A stretch of DNA of 19,385 nucleotides from Pholiota molesta (GCA_014925825.1 JACGCK010000502.1:1-19385); one strand, 5' to 3'; shown: positions 8,584 to 18,978, numbered from the stretch's first letter. The notes: generated from the letters alone by a model not told the origin. Program-made: numbers and translations.

Positions 8584-11500
8584 CTACAACGCATCCGACC
8601 CCTCCGAAAACGGTATCGAGACCTCGCCCATCCGCTGCCCATGCACGCGGAACCGATACAGACACGTATACTCCTTCCGGCCCCAGTTGTCGAGCACACG
8701 GAGCACCACCACCCCAAAATCGACGCCCAGATTCCGGATCTCCGGGTCCACGGGGAACGTCTGCACGTTGTTCGGCGCGTCGATGTCGTACGTGAAGTTC
8801 GCGAGGCGGATGTACTCCGGGTCCTTGGGCAGCGTCGGCGGGTAGAACGCCGCCTCCTCCTCGCCCTCGGACGCCGCGTCGCCCGCCTCGCGCCGCGCCG
8901 CGCGGTCCGCCTTCCACGCCGCGACGCGCTGCACGTTGTCCGCGCCCTCGACCATGCCCCACACCTCCATGCGGCGCGGCGCGGAGCCCATATCGAACGC
9001 CACCTCCCTCGCCGCGTGGTCGATCGTGATCTCCTCGATGTACACCGGCGCGACGAGCATGACGCCCAGCTGGCCCTCCTCCCCGGCGAACGGCCAGCAC
9101 ACGCCTGTGTGCGTGTCGTAGTGCAGCGCCGTGACCGGCGAGCGGAAGCCGAAGTACCCGCGGCCCGTGAACAGCCCGACCACCTTCTTCACGACGCCCT
9201 TGGGGTTGAGCTCGAGCGCGGGCGACGTGAGCGACGGGATGACGCGCGCGCCCGCGGACTGCATGGCGAAGTCCGCCTTGGCGATGCCGTCCTTGTTGAT
9301 GCGCGACACCGCGGTGTCGACGAGCTGCGTGATGAGCGCCGAGACGTCCTGACCGTCCGCCGATTTGATCTGGAGCACGGGCTTCGCGCCGGTGCCGGCC
9401 GCCGGCTTGTTCCACCATGCAGCGCCGGGCGCGGGGGCAGCGGCGGGAGGCGGGGTGGCGGTGAGCGCCTTCTTGGCGGCCTCCAACGCCTCCTTGGAGC
9501 TGCCTTCCACTGCAGCGAAGCGCTCCTCCAGGACTTTGAGTCTGAGCCGAGCTTCATCGTCCGTGATACTTTCCGGCGGCTGTTGGTTCTTCTGCTGCTG
9601 TTGCTTCTGCTGGGCAAGCAGCTGCGATTGCAGGACCTCCATCTCGTGCTTGATAGCGCCCACCGCAATGTTGATCGCATTCTGCGCCCGGGTGTTCGCG
9701 TCCTGTCCCTTCCGAATCTCCTGCGCCAATCGCGAATCGAGACTGGTCACTTGGCCGATAAGTTCGGAATACCGCTTTGCGCCTTCTTCAGCCTTGCGCT
9801 TCGTCTGCTCGTTATCGGCCGAGAGTCCAGAAAGAGCGGATTCGATATACGTAAGCCGATCGGAGAACTCGCCCATGTTCGCTGGCGGGGCTGCCGGAGG
9901 TTGGTATACGGGTGTCCGAGTGGGGAATGATAGGTTGGGTACGTATTGTGCCAGAGACGCGTCCTGAAGGACAAACCACGCGCCAAAGACAACCACAGCA
10001 GGTATCAGCAGCCGTAGCAGAGGACCAGATCCGCGCGCCCAACTTACTGGACGGCGGAGGAAGATATCGAATGAGGTACCGAAGACTTGACCAAATAGGA
10101 AAGTTAACATGCTCATGACGGAGAGGACGGCGGAGACGAGGAGAAGGCATAATCTAACGAATAAATGGACGATCCTGCCTAGGAGGCCGCCTATTGAGAA
10201 GCCAGGCGAACGTGATGGAGCCGGAATAGGCGCTGGTGTCCGGGACCGCGATCTCCGCGCCTGCGAGGATTGTCGGGTTGGCTCCGCGCGCTCTACGGAG
10301 AGGTATTGGTCTTCAGATATTTCTGGAATGGATTCCAGCCCTTGAAGCAAAGATTGCATCGAATCGTCCAGGCTGGGGTCTTGAGGTTCGCGGGATAGTC
10401 GCGAAGCTGACGTATGGGATAGGGGTGGATTTGATGTCCGAGTTACAGATGTTCGCAAATGCGCAGATTGCGACTAATAAAGCAATTATAAGATAGTGAA
10501 CACATTAATAACATAGATGCACATACCACATCCACAGTTTCGTCATCTTCATTTCCGCTGGATTCGTCGGCGCCTCCATCGGCGCCTTCTTTGGTGGTTC
10601 CATGGCGACGTTTCTTTCGCCTCTTTCCACTGGTGACAACAGGCAGGCTCGTCAGAGGACCACCCAGCCACCTTTCTTTAATTTTCTCTTCTTGTGAGTC
10701 TGTCCATCGTCCGACAATTCTGACGATTCTTCATCGGTCAATGAAGGCTTATACGCCTTGTTGTCTTCGGACATGCGCACTTTCCTATTGGCTGCTTTTC
10801 TCTGAGCAGCCTGATATGACCTCTCTTCTTGGGTGTAGCTGTAACTTGAGTCGTTGCCGTCTACGTGGCCATTGGCTTGCGATAGCTCGTGAGATCGGTC
10901 TTGGGAATGGTCGCCAGAAAGGTTTTCGGGCTCATGCGAGCGTTGGCGGACATAGAACGCAGCTGCGCCGATGGCTTGTTTGGCGATGTTCATACCACGT
11001 TCGAATGGGCTTTTGCCGCGGACATTCCTGTCTTGCTCCCCTTCCGAGTCTGGGACGACAAGACGAGAAGAGGCTTCGATGCGGGTTTGCGCCCGGTCGC
11101 GCTAACAGGTGGGCGCGAAAGTTTATTGGGAGGAGGTGCTAGTCTGCGGTTCGAGGACGCAGGTGGAGGTGCGTTGCTTTCAACTCGACAGATGTACTTC
11201 GAGGCACGGGGGGTGGGCGGGATGAGGATGATGATGCTGCCCAGGAACCGTTGTGGTTGGAAGGTGCACTCATGTCGGTGGTAGCTGCTTGGATAATGCA
11301 GTGGCAATGTTTACGGAGGTGTCCTTGACACTCCACTTCTCTGGTTTGAGGGGTGATGTGATGTTTTTGGGGCCACCTGGACGGGAGGTCAGGTCGGTTG
11401 CTGTTTCTCGCTGCTTGAGGCGCGCGAATCGGACGAGCGCGGGTTCGTGTTCGTTTTCGTCTACGTCGTTCTGGTGCGCTTGTGGCCTCGTTCTGTCGCG

Positions 11501-11719
11501 TGAGGGAGACGTGGGCTTGGGGGAGATCGTGAGCCAAGTGCTGGTGCGCTGTGGGTAGCATGTCGGGGCATAAGCAGACAACAAAGGAAAAGAGAAAGAG
11601 CAGGCTGACCCGTAGGCGTAGGATTGGAGGGAGTTGGCACTGTCAGATGCCGGTTTACCGAGAAAAGTGCTGTGATCGAGACGCCTGCCTTGACCTAAAG
11701 GTGTGCCCGAAAATGACAT
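8584..11719 (-). CDS. SUN-domain (Sad1/UNC-84) nuclear envelope protein, with frame breaks in the N-terminal part
   Basis: SUN proteins span the inner nuclear membrane and pair with KASH proteins in the LINC complex, linking chromatin or the spindle pole body to the cytoskeleton (family knowledge). The last exon, 10473-8584, is one clean frame. Counted from the leucine codon at 10458, it has hydrophobic stretches at about 88-133 and 145-165 (LIPAVVVFGAWFVL), a coiled-coil region at about 200-330, Pro/Ala linkers and a SUN domain at about 395-608. Recognisable SUN blocks are IPSLTSPALELNPKG, CWPFAG and VYIEEITIDHA. An upstream intron lies at 10474-10526. The N-terminal part starts MSFSGTPLGQGRRLD (11719) and contains KPEKWSVKDTSVNIATA, SPFERGMNIAKQAIG and a KKRKLKK basic signal, but these lie in successive frames. 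Single missing bases near 11295, 11183, 11060 and 10654 would explain this. Some could instead be unrecognised introns. The SUN assignment is strong; the N-terminal model is tentative. Confidence 0.85.
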
Positions 11720-13194
11720 GTAACAGGTTCAGACGACAAATGGGCTGGCACGAGGTCGTCAGCAGATAGATGAGATGCGAAACGGGGCAGATAGCAGGGG
11801 TGATGTGATAAGGAAGAGCAGGTGCGTGGTTGGGCAAAAGACTCGGAGGGTGGCCAAAGCACATCCATGCGCGGCCGTATTTGGCACTATTTGCCTGCCA
11901 CCCCAACACGTGCCATTGTCGTGCCTCGCGACATTCAATTGTTCCCGACGCGTCTTTGTTTATTTCATTCATGCCACGCGGGCCCATTCTGCATTGTATC
12001 CATGCCACCTTCATCTCACGGATCCATATTCTGTTGCTTTCCGCTTGAAACGGCTTTGGCATCTGCCCACGAGCGGCCCAAGCAAGCACCTAACACAACA
12101 AAGCAACGGTCAGTCAGAACCGAGTGGCACGGTGAGCGCTTGTTTGTGGACTTGGCTCATGGCTGCAAAAAGATATTCAAGTTTTATGGTAGACCAAAAG
12201 ATAGTGTACTGGCCAATACACAAGCGGTAATTACAATTTCTGGTGGATAAACATTTTTATCAAGTTCTTTGTAGAGCTAGAGCATCAGCGAGTCTTTTTA
12301 AAAGACATAGACGCTGTTGTTTATATTCGATAAAAGATAAGCTAGAATGCATGAATGCCTCTGAACCTGGATCTTTTGGCGAAGACAGACACGTCTAATA
12401 TGCGTTTCTTGAGGGACAAACCTATCAGAGGAATGAAACACCACTCCAGTGGTAAGGTTCTTCGGCCTGCTCTGCAAGATGTCAGTAACCTTCAAGGCCA
12501 TATCTTTCAAGCCAGGTTGGCCAATTGTATTAGTGCCATCTCCCATAGGGCTGTTCTGCTGGCCTTTAAGATTTTCTTTCAGCACCTGCAATGAGTCCCG
12601 ATATGTTATGTAGTCAATGCGCCACACTGACCCTAAAATAGACACGCAGATCATTTCTTGGCCGAGAGCAAGAGCCAGGCTCTTGTACATTAGAGAGTAC
12701 TCAACCCCTTCTTAGCCCTCGTCTAAGGCTTAAGCAAATGTAAAACTTACAACCTGGTGGTAAAAAGATTCCACTCCGGGCGTTCGCAATCGCCGCGCCC
12801 TCTGTTGGCTAGTCTTGGCCGCCTCTATCCAAATCATCTACTAGCAAACTTGCACTAGATTATGGAATCTAGAGGAAGCTCTCGCTAATAGGATTTCAAA
12901 AGTGGTACTTGGAGCTTGACCGAGGTTACCGACTCATAAAAATCCGCCTGACCGACTCATTACAATGATTCAGCTTTGCGCTTGGATGAGCTCCCAATTC
13001 TGATGTTCTTGTGTTATTATTGCCTTGCTCAATCGGCCTTGTGCTGTAGACTGCATTAAATTCATCCCGTCAGTGGTAGACCATTGCTTTAATTAATACA
13101 TAGATTCGAGTGTTTCATCATTTGATACATAGCTATATTGTACAGTAGATCTAAAGTAGATCTTACAATTCTTCATATAGAAATATTTTGCAGT
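11720..13194. other. Upstream region of the SUN gene and gene-poor spacer
   Basis: Apart from the doubtful ORF at 12298-12690, I find no gene. The proximal part should carry the SUN promoter. From about 12,700 the sequence is AT-rich without clear inverted or direct repeats. Confidence 0.4.
12298..12690 (-). CDS. Doubtful hypothetical protein (130 residues)
   Basis: This is an uninterrupted ATG-started frame of 130 codons in otherwise empty DNA. The translation is of mixed composition, with no signal peptide, no clear membrane segment and no motif I recognise (it includes SRPKNLTTGVVFHSSDRFV). A 47-base stretch near 12600-12650 resembles an intron (GTCAGT to TTGCAG), but splicing it out would break the frame. 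It may be a real small gene, a gene remnant or chance. Confidence 0.22.
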   Translation of the reverse strand: MYKSLALALGQEMICVSILGSVWRIDYITYRDSLQVLKENLKGQQNSPMGDGTNTIGQPGLKDMALKVTDILQSRPKNLTTGVVFHSSDRFVPQETHIRRVCLRQKIQVQRHSCILAYLLSNINNSVYVF

Positions 13195-13896
13195 TTATTT
13201 CCAACATCTACAAAATAATCGCGTCATTATACCTCAGTGCAGAAAGTGATTAGATTAAAGATAGGGACTTACAAATTTCGTAGTTATCAGATACCTCGTA
13301 TTCACGTCCTCCAAAAGAGATGCGAGCGCCGCCCCTGCAATAAGGACCACATAAATTAGAAACTGTCGCTTTCATCCGAAAAACAGGAAGGGGAAGACCT
13401 ACAGATGTTCTCCTGCTTTCCAGGAACTTTGATACCGTTAATGAGTGCAACAGCATGATAGAGCTTGGTGCCGTTCTCTCATAGCCGCCCTCAACAGGCC
13501 GCCGGCCATGAGGGATATGGCCATGCGATGTCTGCACCCACTCCATCTCGTGCGGCCTGAAGGGCAGCAGATCAATCGCCCATTGTGGGCATGCTCACCG
13601 CCTCCATACGGCACCGCCACGCAAGGGCGAAGATGAGGACCGATCTTGCACGGGTGGACAGAGTTCTCCATCAATGCGGATCCGACGTATATGGGAGAGA
13701 CACCGTCCGCGTCATGGAAAGGCGGCTGGCCGATGTCCTGTAGGTGACGGGGAAGGGCTGATCAGTCGTGAGAGGGACCCTGTAGCCCGATGGAGGAGGG
13801 CTTGGTATGCTGGGGGCGATACAAAGCCTCCGGCGCGTGGATGCTCTGGTGGTCGTGCTCACCGCCAAAGGTTGTGGGGGAGGGGAAGCCGGACAT
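13195..13896 (-). CDS. DM9-repeat (DUF3421) protein, frame-disrupted
   Basis: The translation contains two DM9-type repeats: YVGSALMENSVHPCKIG then VAVPYGGGEHAHNGR, followed by MEWVQTSHGHIPHGRRPVEG, then LYHAVALINGIKVPGK and ARISFGGREYEVSDNYEI. DM9 proteins in animals bind mannose-type glycans; fungal members are uncharacterised. The start ATG is at 13896. Introns at 13335-13402 (GTAGGT, CTAAT branch, TTGCAG) and 13208-13272 lead to a last exon ending CWK-stop at 13195. Reading the whole domain needs one missing base near each of 13574, 13479, 13416 and 13274. There is also an in-frame TGA about 45 codons after the start, which an extra intron might remove. The family call is good. Whether the gene is intact is open, and sequencing error is at least as likely as decay. 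Confidence 0.65.
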
Positions 13897-13930
13897 GGTA
13901 AGTATGGGATGCGTGTAGGTCAGACAGAAA

Positions 13931-14244
13931 TTAGGAAGTGATGCCGCTGCCGTGGCCTAAGTAATAGTAGGCGCTTTGAATGGTGTTGCCCAAGTGTTGC
14001 CGTGATCTGATCGCTGTGATCTGCTCTGATGTTGGTGGTGTTTATCCTCCTTCTTCTTCTTATCTTTCTTGATCTTGACCTTCTTGTGTGATGAATCAGA
14101 ACCGGAAGAAGGAAAATGGGTTATCGCTGGTGCCAGAGTGTTCTGAAATACACATCTGCCGGATTTAAAAAAAATCCTTGCCAGAGAGCAAAAGAGGTCC
14201 ACACACAAACAGTTATAGTCATAGTTAGTCACGGACTTGTGCAT
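13931..14244 (-). CDS. Possible Lys/His-rich small protein
   Basis: A frame opening at ATG 14244 carries a strongly charged stretch (HKKVKIKKDKKKKEDKHHQH), followed by Ser, Arg and Gln-rich sequence, and stops at 13957. If one base is missing near 13988, the frame instead continues to a more protein-like end, SAYYYLGHGSGITS, with a stop at 13931. The part before residue 35 may include an intron ending TTTCAG. I do not recognise the family. It lies about 35 bp upstream of the DM9 gene on the same strand, and could even be part of that gene's 5' exons. Confidence 0.3.
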
Positions 14245-14463
14245 AGCTGCCCCACTGCGGCCTGTACACTGCTGTCAATGTGCGTCGTGAGGCTGCGTAA
14301 TCGCCGAAAAGTTCTGAGGGCTATCGCGATTCACAATCAATCTTGTCATAATTAGTTCGATATGATATGTACTACATGAAAGAAGACGACGACACAAGGC
14401 AAAAGAAACCTTAATAATTTTACGGATACCCAGTATAACATCTCACAGGCGCTAGTGCCGTGC

Positions 14464-17400
14464 TCACTTCCCATGTGGAGTCGGAGCTGGGGGTAGTGTC
14501 AATTCTTCGAAGTCCCATTCCTTAGAATTGATGGAAGGCAGTCCAAGAGAAGATTTTCCGACTGGAGGTTTGCGTGAGGGGGTGGCATGGGGTTGTGCCT
14601 TACTTGCTGGAGCTGGAGTGGAGGCGGGAGGTGGGGAAGGAGAAGGGGGAGACTCGGGCAATTCCTGTGGAGTTTCTTCTTCACGGACTGACATAGACTG
14701 CATCGACTGGGTCAACTTGAAGGCGCTATAGATGTAGCAGTCAGAAATGTCGCTTGTATAATTCCTTCGATTGCTTACCGAAGCTCTTGATTGCGTTGAA
14801 GGCTCCAATTCTTACACACATCTTTGAACTGCATGAGAATTCCTGCCAAGTCATTATAAAACTGGGGTACCATCAGTATGAAAATCGTAGCTCGATGTGA
14901 GATGTGTAACAGACCTTGAAGCCTTCTTCCAAGTTCCGAGTGATTTCTCTATACTTGGAGTACGCAAGGTCAAGCGACTGTAATGCGTTCTCCCGCTCCT
15001 TCAAAGCGGGATCATCCTTCCTCGAATCTAATAGCTCCGCATTTTGACTCTGTTGTAAAGGGCCCACAATTGAGCAAGGATATCGTTATGACCGGTAACA
15101 ACGCCCACCTCAATGTTACTGAGGAGCTCGCTCTGTTTACGAGCGACATCGTCCATCTCCAACAAAAACTTGTCGTACTTCGCTAACTCTTCGTCAGAGA
15201 TATCTTCGAACATGTCAGGCGTAGTATCTGCTAGCCGCTCAAGACCCGAGGACGCCTTCATGATTCGCGGTTGGATGTCGTCTGCCTCGGCAAGTGATCG
15301 AGCTCTGTGCACAATCTGCTCCCGATCCTGGCTCAAAGTATCGAGTTCTTCTAGTTTCACTCGCAGCTGCCGAGCGTGTTCTCGAGTTTTCTTGCCTTGA
15401 GCAGTGGAGGTAGCAGTTGGAGACACAGTGGTGGAAGGGATAGATGCTTCAAGGATCGCCTATGATTCGTAATTTAGTGAATTTATAATAATTTGTTAGG
15501 AATTTTGGGTTCTACCTCGTCGAGTGTCAATTCGGAGATACTTTCCTCCCAGTCATCCCATTTCTGTCGCACAAGCTCGTCGCTTTCCGCAGCCTGCGAT
15601 AATATGCTTCTGTACCTTGACGCCTTTTCAGTGAGCTCGACATTCGCTTCGTACGACTTGGGACGGTTGAGAGAGACTTCCTTTCTGGCGGCTTCATCCT
15701 CGGAGGCTTCAGAATCTAGGATATCCAAAGCCTATAACAAAGCGTTAGCTATGGAGAGATGATTGATATCAGGGTATATGATCCCGTACATCTTCCAATA
15801 TCGCCTGATCGTGATGGGCGAGCTTTGTCACGTCTTCAAGAGAGGCCTCAATTCTCGCTGGGCCATCTTCCAACCGCACTTCCTCAGCCTTTCGAAGTAA
15901 ACTTGGAGGAAGTCCAATTGGTCGCTCTAGTGCTTCCAATGCGGAGGGGAGGTTCAGGGTTCGAAGTGACCTGTTAAAACGTTCAGACAAACTGTTGGCT
16001 AAGATGTAACATATGCACATACTCGTCTATCTGGTCTTGGAGCTCCTGAGCAGCTTCGACAATCTTTTCTTGAATAAGGTTACGCTTTCGATCGTTATAT
16101 ATATCTGGAAACAAAAATGAGAGGGCGGTTGATAAATCCTATTGTTTGCACCTTACTGTTTGCTTCAGATGCTCCCCAGCTCACGAGTTCACTGAATAGC
16201 GGATGTCGACTGCCAAGAATGCTGCTTGGGTTCGAAAGACCTTTAGGTACATTTGCAACTGCAAGGATAGTCTCTGATAGTACTTTAAGTGCTGAAGGGG
16301 ATGGCACGTCTTGATGATAGATAAGTCGTTATCACGCTGTGCACTGACTTCGCTGGTTTTGACGATCTCTAGCAAAGACTTCAAAGAATTAGCCAGAATA
16401 AATGTACTGCAATTATTGGTTTACATACTGTGCATCTTGAATGACTGAAGCAGCCACTTTGCCACGACGGGCGACATCGTATGCCTTTTTAGCTTCAATA
16501 TGTGCTTTCCCCAATCGACCCAGTTCGATGCCATATCTACGAAGCATCTGAGTTGTTGATGGGTGTTAGTCACAGTCGGGAAGAGATCCGAACCTACTAG
16601 CCTCGTATTCAACCATACTTTCACGGTATTCAGCCACAGCAAAGAAGTGGTGCTCCTTTGCTTCCATATGGGCCAGCCAATCCTATGCCACACTCAGAAC
16701 AATAAACAACAAACATACATGGGCGTGAGGAAGAATACCGAAGGTAAAAGGTATCTTATGTTAGATGGTGAGTCCTTGAATGTTGTGAAAGCGGACCGGT
16801 ACAATGCCCCAGTCTACTAGAATATGTAAGATACCCACGGGTAAATAATTAAAGTATGCTCACCCCGGACGCGATTTTGGCAATCAATGAGTTGCGATAT
16901 TGGCCTGAATATCAAAGGAATTAGGAATTAGGAATTAGGAATCATGGGTCCGGAAGTATAACAGACTTAATTTCGCTAACTGCCACGAACATTCCTGGGC
17001 TTGAGCCAGCATAAGCCATTCAAGGCCTTTGATAAATTCGATTGAAAGATCATAGGGAACCTCTTCTTCCTCTGTTGGCACGGTCATTTAGGTATAACAG
17101 TGCTTCGCAGATACGCGAGAGTTCCTGCTGCTTGCTAATAATGAATATTTAGATGAATAAACGCCGTGGTTTGTACTTTGAAGAAATGTCCGACCTGGTA
17201 ATTTGAGACAGCACGTTTGATACCCTCATTCATCGATCGGTCCTCTGCACCAGCTAACTGAGAGTAGAGGGCGGCCAGGTTGAACAAAACAGCAGCGCGT
17301 TCGAACACCAGATTGTTTAAAGTGATTGGGTCGCAGAGTCCTTGAAAACAGATGCGTAGGCAATTGAAAGTTGTATCTAATTCAAAGAGTTAGTATATGC

Positions 17401-17731
17401 AGCTTGGTTGCTCTCTCGCTTGGTTGAAGCTCACATCTGTAGGAAGCTTCGCTAAAATGGAGAACAAGCTGTGCATGATAGCTACAGTCGATCTTAAACT
17501 ACAAATCATTATAGAAAATGGGCAGCAAACAACTCACAGGAGAGTGGAATCAATTCTATTCTCGTGCAAAACCCCACCGACTCCATCCTTGCGCAGATCC
17601 TGCCATATTTTGATGTCCTCTGTGAATTCGTCTGGATGTGCTCCTGCATGCTCGGTGATGTACCGTTTGACCGCCCGTTTGATATCCGTAGGGTATGTCT
17701 TCTTGAAAGGAATATCCAAGAGATTCGACAT
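14464..17731 (-). CDS. BRO1-domain protein, PalA/Rim20 (ALIX-like) type
   Basis: The gene has about 16 exons and encodes roughly 825 residues. The start MSNLLDIPFKKTYPTDIK (17731) opens a BRO1 domain of about 370 residues, with YHAQLV, FERAAVLFNLAALYSQLAG, QAAGTLAYLRSTVIP, FIKGLEWLMLAQAQECSWQ and EAKEHHFFAVAEYRES. A helical V domain follows (YHQDVPSPSALKVLSE, LNLPSALEALERPIGLP, DPALKERENALQSLDLAY). The tail is Pro-rich and ends PPAPTPHGK at 14464. BRO1 domains bind ESCRT-III Snf7/Vps32 and V domains bind YPxL motifs. PalA/Rim20 scaffolds PacC/Rim101 cleavage in the ambient-pH pathway, while the related Bro1 acts in multivesicular-body sorting (family knowledge). Length and N-terminal motifs favour PalA/Rim20, but Bro1 cannot be excluded. 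Exons from about 16300 down to 14464 join cleanly, for example at introns with TACTAAC or GCTAAC branch sites. The 5' half needs single-base indels near 17460, 17326, 17086, 16593, 16428 and 16321. Confidence 0.82.
16917..16942 (+). repeat. Heptanucleotide tandem repeat in a BRO1-gene intron
   Basis: Three GGAATTA units followed by GGAAT lie inside an intron of the BRO1 gene, next to its branch and acceptor region. It is likely a variable microsatellite. Confidence 0.75.
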
Positions 17732-18763
17732 GACTGCGAAGTTAAAAGAACCGCAGGCTGAAGAAATGGGAAACAAAAGGAAGCAGAGTGCTGCTTTGAC
17801 GTTTAACGCCGACAGCAGTGGTCTGAATGGTTGCAATGATGGGAGGAGTCTAATCTGTTCACGTGTGGCATAATCTGATAAGAGGGTGATGTCACTGATG
17901 TGATGAGTGGCATGCCACTTGCACATTTAAATTACTCGTAGCGTATTACTGTATGTTCCAGGAAGTTTGGCCAGCATGCCATTTTAATATCACACCCTTC
18001 TTCTTGAATTGAAATTTACAATCTGAAGCTCTGATCGGCCCCATAACAATCCGTTTACTTCCACTTTACCATGTAATGCGAATACTACAAACATAAGTCA
18101 TTGTTACATTGCTACTGGAATTCAACTCTTCCGGGCTTATTGCGCAGCTGAAAGCGTGCTACTTCATACCTTTTCACGTATCCTCAAAATTATGTCCACA
18201 TTACATATACTCTCGTCTCTGGATACCTGAGTCGGGTCCTATCCTGTACCGATTAAGATAATTCCCCAGTGCAATAATTTGGAGCTTCCCATTCTAGAAA
18301 CTAGACGGTGACCATATTCATGAGTCAATCAAGTCTTCCGTAGAATATATGTTCCAACAAATTAGACAGTCATAGGATGCCATGGCGTTAATAAACTGAA
18401 TCGACACTCCGGATTTAGCCAGAGTCATTTACAGCCGGAGATTCCTTATTTGAATCAGCCCATTGACAGAGCAAATCGTTACGCTCTTTTCTCCGTTCAA
18501 GCACTGTTTCCATCTCTCAGTATTTACAGAAAACGCTGGTAATGGGGTAATGGTAGTAATGATATATAATTTTTTTCAACTTATCGACGCAGTGCGCACC
18601 CTAGCTCCTGATTACAATCGTACTTGACTCAGAACGAAATAAGCCAATATTCTTATGTGGATGCTCCTCACTTTTTCTGACTCATGAGACCGCAGCTTGG
18701 GCACTCCGTGCTGTGGAGGATAATACAGTGGCCACTAGAGCATCTTTCTGAATCGCCAGTTAG
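17732..18763. other. Intergenic region between the BRO1 gene and the proline-rich microprotein
   Basis: No convincing ORF, RNA gene or large repeat is visible. It is AT-rich, with T-runs near 18570. It should hold the BRO1 gene promoter at its left end and the divergent microprotein promoter at its right end. No clear GCCARG (PacC/Rim101-type) site was noticed near the BRO1 gene start. Confidence 0.4.
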
Positions 18764-18770
18764 TATAAAA
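18764..18770 (+). promoter_or_regulatory. TATA box upstream of the proline-rich microprotein
   Basis: TATAAAA lies 122 bases before the ATG at 18886. It is followed by a C/T-rich leader (CCTAGCGTCCCTCACTCA), as in strongly expressed fungal genes. Confidence 0.5.
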
Positions 18771-18885
18771 AGAGAGATAGAATCCTAGCGTCCCTCACTC
18801 ATTTGCTTCGTTCTCAAAGCCAGCGTGCACAAACATCCCACCTGCTCCACGCTTCTACAAATTACGACTAGAATTATATTACAAA

Positions 18886-18978
18886 ATGCCTCGTCCCCAC
18901 TATCCACCCCCTCCTCCTCCACCCCATCCAGACGTCGTTCCTCCACCACCGAAAGGAAATAAAAAATCCAACTTTTAG
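18886..18978 (+). CDS. Possible proline-rich microprotein (30 residues)
   Basis: ATG in good context (ATTACAAAATG) opens a 30-codon frame ending TAG at 18978. The peptide has two proline runs (HYPPPPPPPHPD and VPPPPKG) and a basic, polar end (NKKSNF). There is no cysteine and no CaaX box, so it is not a lipidated mating pheromone of the usual basidiomycete kind. It also lacks a hydrophobic signal sequence. Support comes from the TATA box, leader and start context, not from homology. It could be the first exon of a longer gene, since AACTTTTAG also resembles a splice acceptor, or chance. Confidence 0.35.
   Translation: MPRPHYPPPPPPPHPDVVPPPPKGNKKSNF

Noticed and set aside
8456..9418. A 320-codon open frame on the minus strand overlapping the SUN domain
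   Set aside because: It is a shifted frame of the same GC-rich exon. Its translation is low-complexity Arg/Gly/Ala, while the overlapping frame encodes a recognisable SUN domain.
8641..9930. A 429-codon open frame on the plus strand
   Set aside because: It lies opposite the SUN coding exon. It is rich in Arg, His, Leu and Val in the way expected from antisense reading of GC3-biased codons, and shows no domain or intron structure of its own.
16421..16693. A 90-codon minus-strand open frame
   Set aside because: It is a shadow frame of BRO1-gene exons. The true frame there reads AHMEAKEHHFFAVAEYRES and RRYGIELGRLGKAHIEAKKA.
18886..18978. Mating pheromone precursor
   Set aside because: Basidiomycete pheromone precursors end in a CaaX motif with a cysteine. 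This peptide has no cysteine.
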